DNA of 5,931 nt from Opitutia bacterium UBA4654 (GTDB taxonomy: Bacteria; Verrucomicrobiota; Verrucomicrobiia; Opitutales; Intestinicryptomonadaceae), in assembly GCA_002405555.1 (NCBI GenBank), contig DHMA01000216.1, positions 1-5,931 of the forward strand. Reading direction: 5' to 3'. Below, piece by piece: positions 5,514-5,931 of this stretch. The notes under the pieces are model-generated. The model had not been told where the DNA came from, searched no databases, and worked only from the letters and a program-made list of their open reading frames with translations. The translations under genes and the position numbers were made by a program. The stretch's first letter is position 1, and every line of letters starts with the position of its first letter.

Positions 5514-5931
5514 TTAGTAGCTGCGGCCTTCCCGATTTTCGTAGTAGTTTATGAAAGCGTTGTTGAGCACTTTGTATCCGCCTGGGGTGGGGTAGTCTCC
5601 CGTAAAATACCAGTCGCCCGTGCACGATGTGATTGACTTGTGGAGGTCGTCGATAGTCTGGAATACGATTTCCACTTCGCCGTTCCATTCCACGTTTTTG
5701 GGGTAGACGAGTTCGCTTACCTTTTTGGTGATTTCGTCGTCGGTAAATCTGTCGTAGATTTTGCGGACGTGGTTTACCATTTCGTTTGCGGGCTTGTCTT
5801 TCTGCTCCACGCAGAGCCTGTAAACCTCTTTTACGACTTCCGAATTGCCCGTTTCTTTGAGCAGTTTAATCGCCGCCTGAAATGCTATGAACTTGCCTAT
5901 TTCGCTCATGTCGATGCCGTAGCAGTCGGGG
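5514..5931 (-). CDS. Amidophosphoribosyltransferase-like protein (PurF family), C-terminal part, 5' end beyond the window
   Basis: The frame is open from the window edge to the TAA at 5516-5514, giving 138 residues. It begins PDCYGIDMSEIGKFIAF. YGIDM followed by a -LIA-like segment is the conserved end of the phosphoribosyltransferase domain in PurF (E. coli has YGIDMPS..ELIA). PurF makes 5-phosphoribosylamine from PRPP and glutamine, the first step of purine synthesis. After it come about 120 residues with a helical part (FQAAIKLLKE...EVYRLCVEQ), NHVRKIYDRFTDDEI, then GDWYFTGDYPTPGG and AFINYYENREGRSY at the C-terminus. This tail is absent from E. coli or Bacillus PurF. From memory it matches the longer PurF homologues of Bacteroidota and related groups, so the protein could be the purine enzyme or a paralogue. 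The ATG at 5909-5907 encodes the Met of YGIDM and is internal, not a start. The N-terminal glutaminase domain and PRPP motif are not in view. malQ follows 34 nt downstream. Confidence 0.72.
   Translation of the reverse strand, partial: PDCYGIDMSEIGKFIAFQAAIKLLKETGNSEVVKEVYRLCVEQKDKPANEMVNHVRKIYDRFTDDEITKKVSELVYPKNVEWNGEVEIVFQTIDDLHKSITSCTGDWYFTGDYPTPGGYKVLNNAFINYYENREGRSY

Noticed and set aside
4559..5554. 331-codon plus-strand open frame opposite malQ
   Set aside because: Codon-register shadow of malQ, whose catalytic residues are all on the minus strand.

Overview
The window holds five protein-coding genes. All lie on the minus strand and are closely packed. No RNA gene, mobile element or CRISPR array is visible. 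In the direction of transcription (high to low coordinates) the order is: the 3' end of a PurF-family amidophosphoribosyltransferase-like gene (5931-5514, cut by the window edge); malQ, 4-alpha-glucanotransferase (5479-3932); ptsI, phosphotransferase-system enzyme I (3907-2138); a GlcD-type FAD-linked oxidase (2136-724); and the 5' end of a secreted protein resembling the N-terminal part of GH115 alpha-glucuronidases (650-1, cut by the window edge).

The first four genes are separated by only 34, 24 and 1 nt, with no convincing terminator between them, so they look like one transcription unit. The 73-nt gap before the GH115-like gene is larger. It contains a C-rich tract and a promoter-like TTGACA...TAGGGT pair, so a new transcript probably starts there. 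Enzyme I has all the usual catalytic residues, but no HPr or sugar-specific EII gene is in view. Its position next to malQ suggests a link between PEP-dependent phosphorelay and the use of glycogen or maltodextrins. The oxidase would feed a 2-hydroxy acid such as glycolate or lactate into central metabolism. The GH115-like protein has a signal peptide, which suggests a saccharolytic organism.

The DNA is moderately GC-rich, TTA/CTA/TCA codons are almost absent, and strong Shine-Dalgarno sequences are lacking; A-rich leaders occur instead. The PurF-like tail matches, from memory, the long version found in Bacteroidota and relatives. With enzyme I and a GH115-like enzyme, this is most compatible with a gut or host-associated member of the Verrucomicrobiota/PVC group. 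That placement is an inference from gene content and base composition only.

I do not see a clearly new multi-gene system. The points most worth a second look are the divergent GH115-like protein, the internal-ATG trap in the PurF-like fragment, a 10-bp palindrome occurring three times, and the extreme codon avoidance that produces very long antisense open frames.
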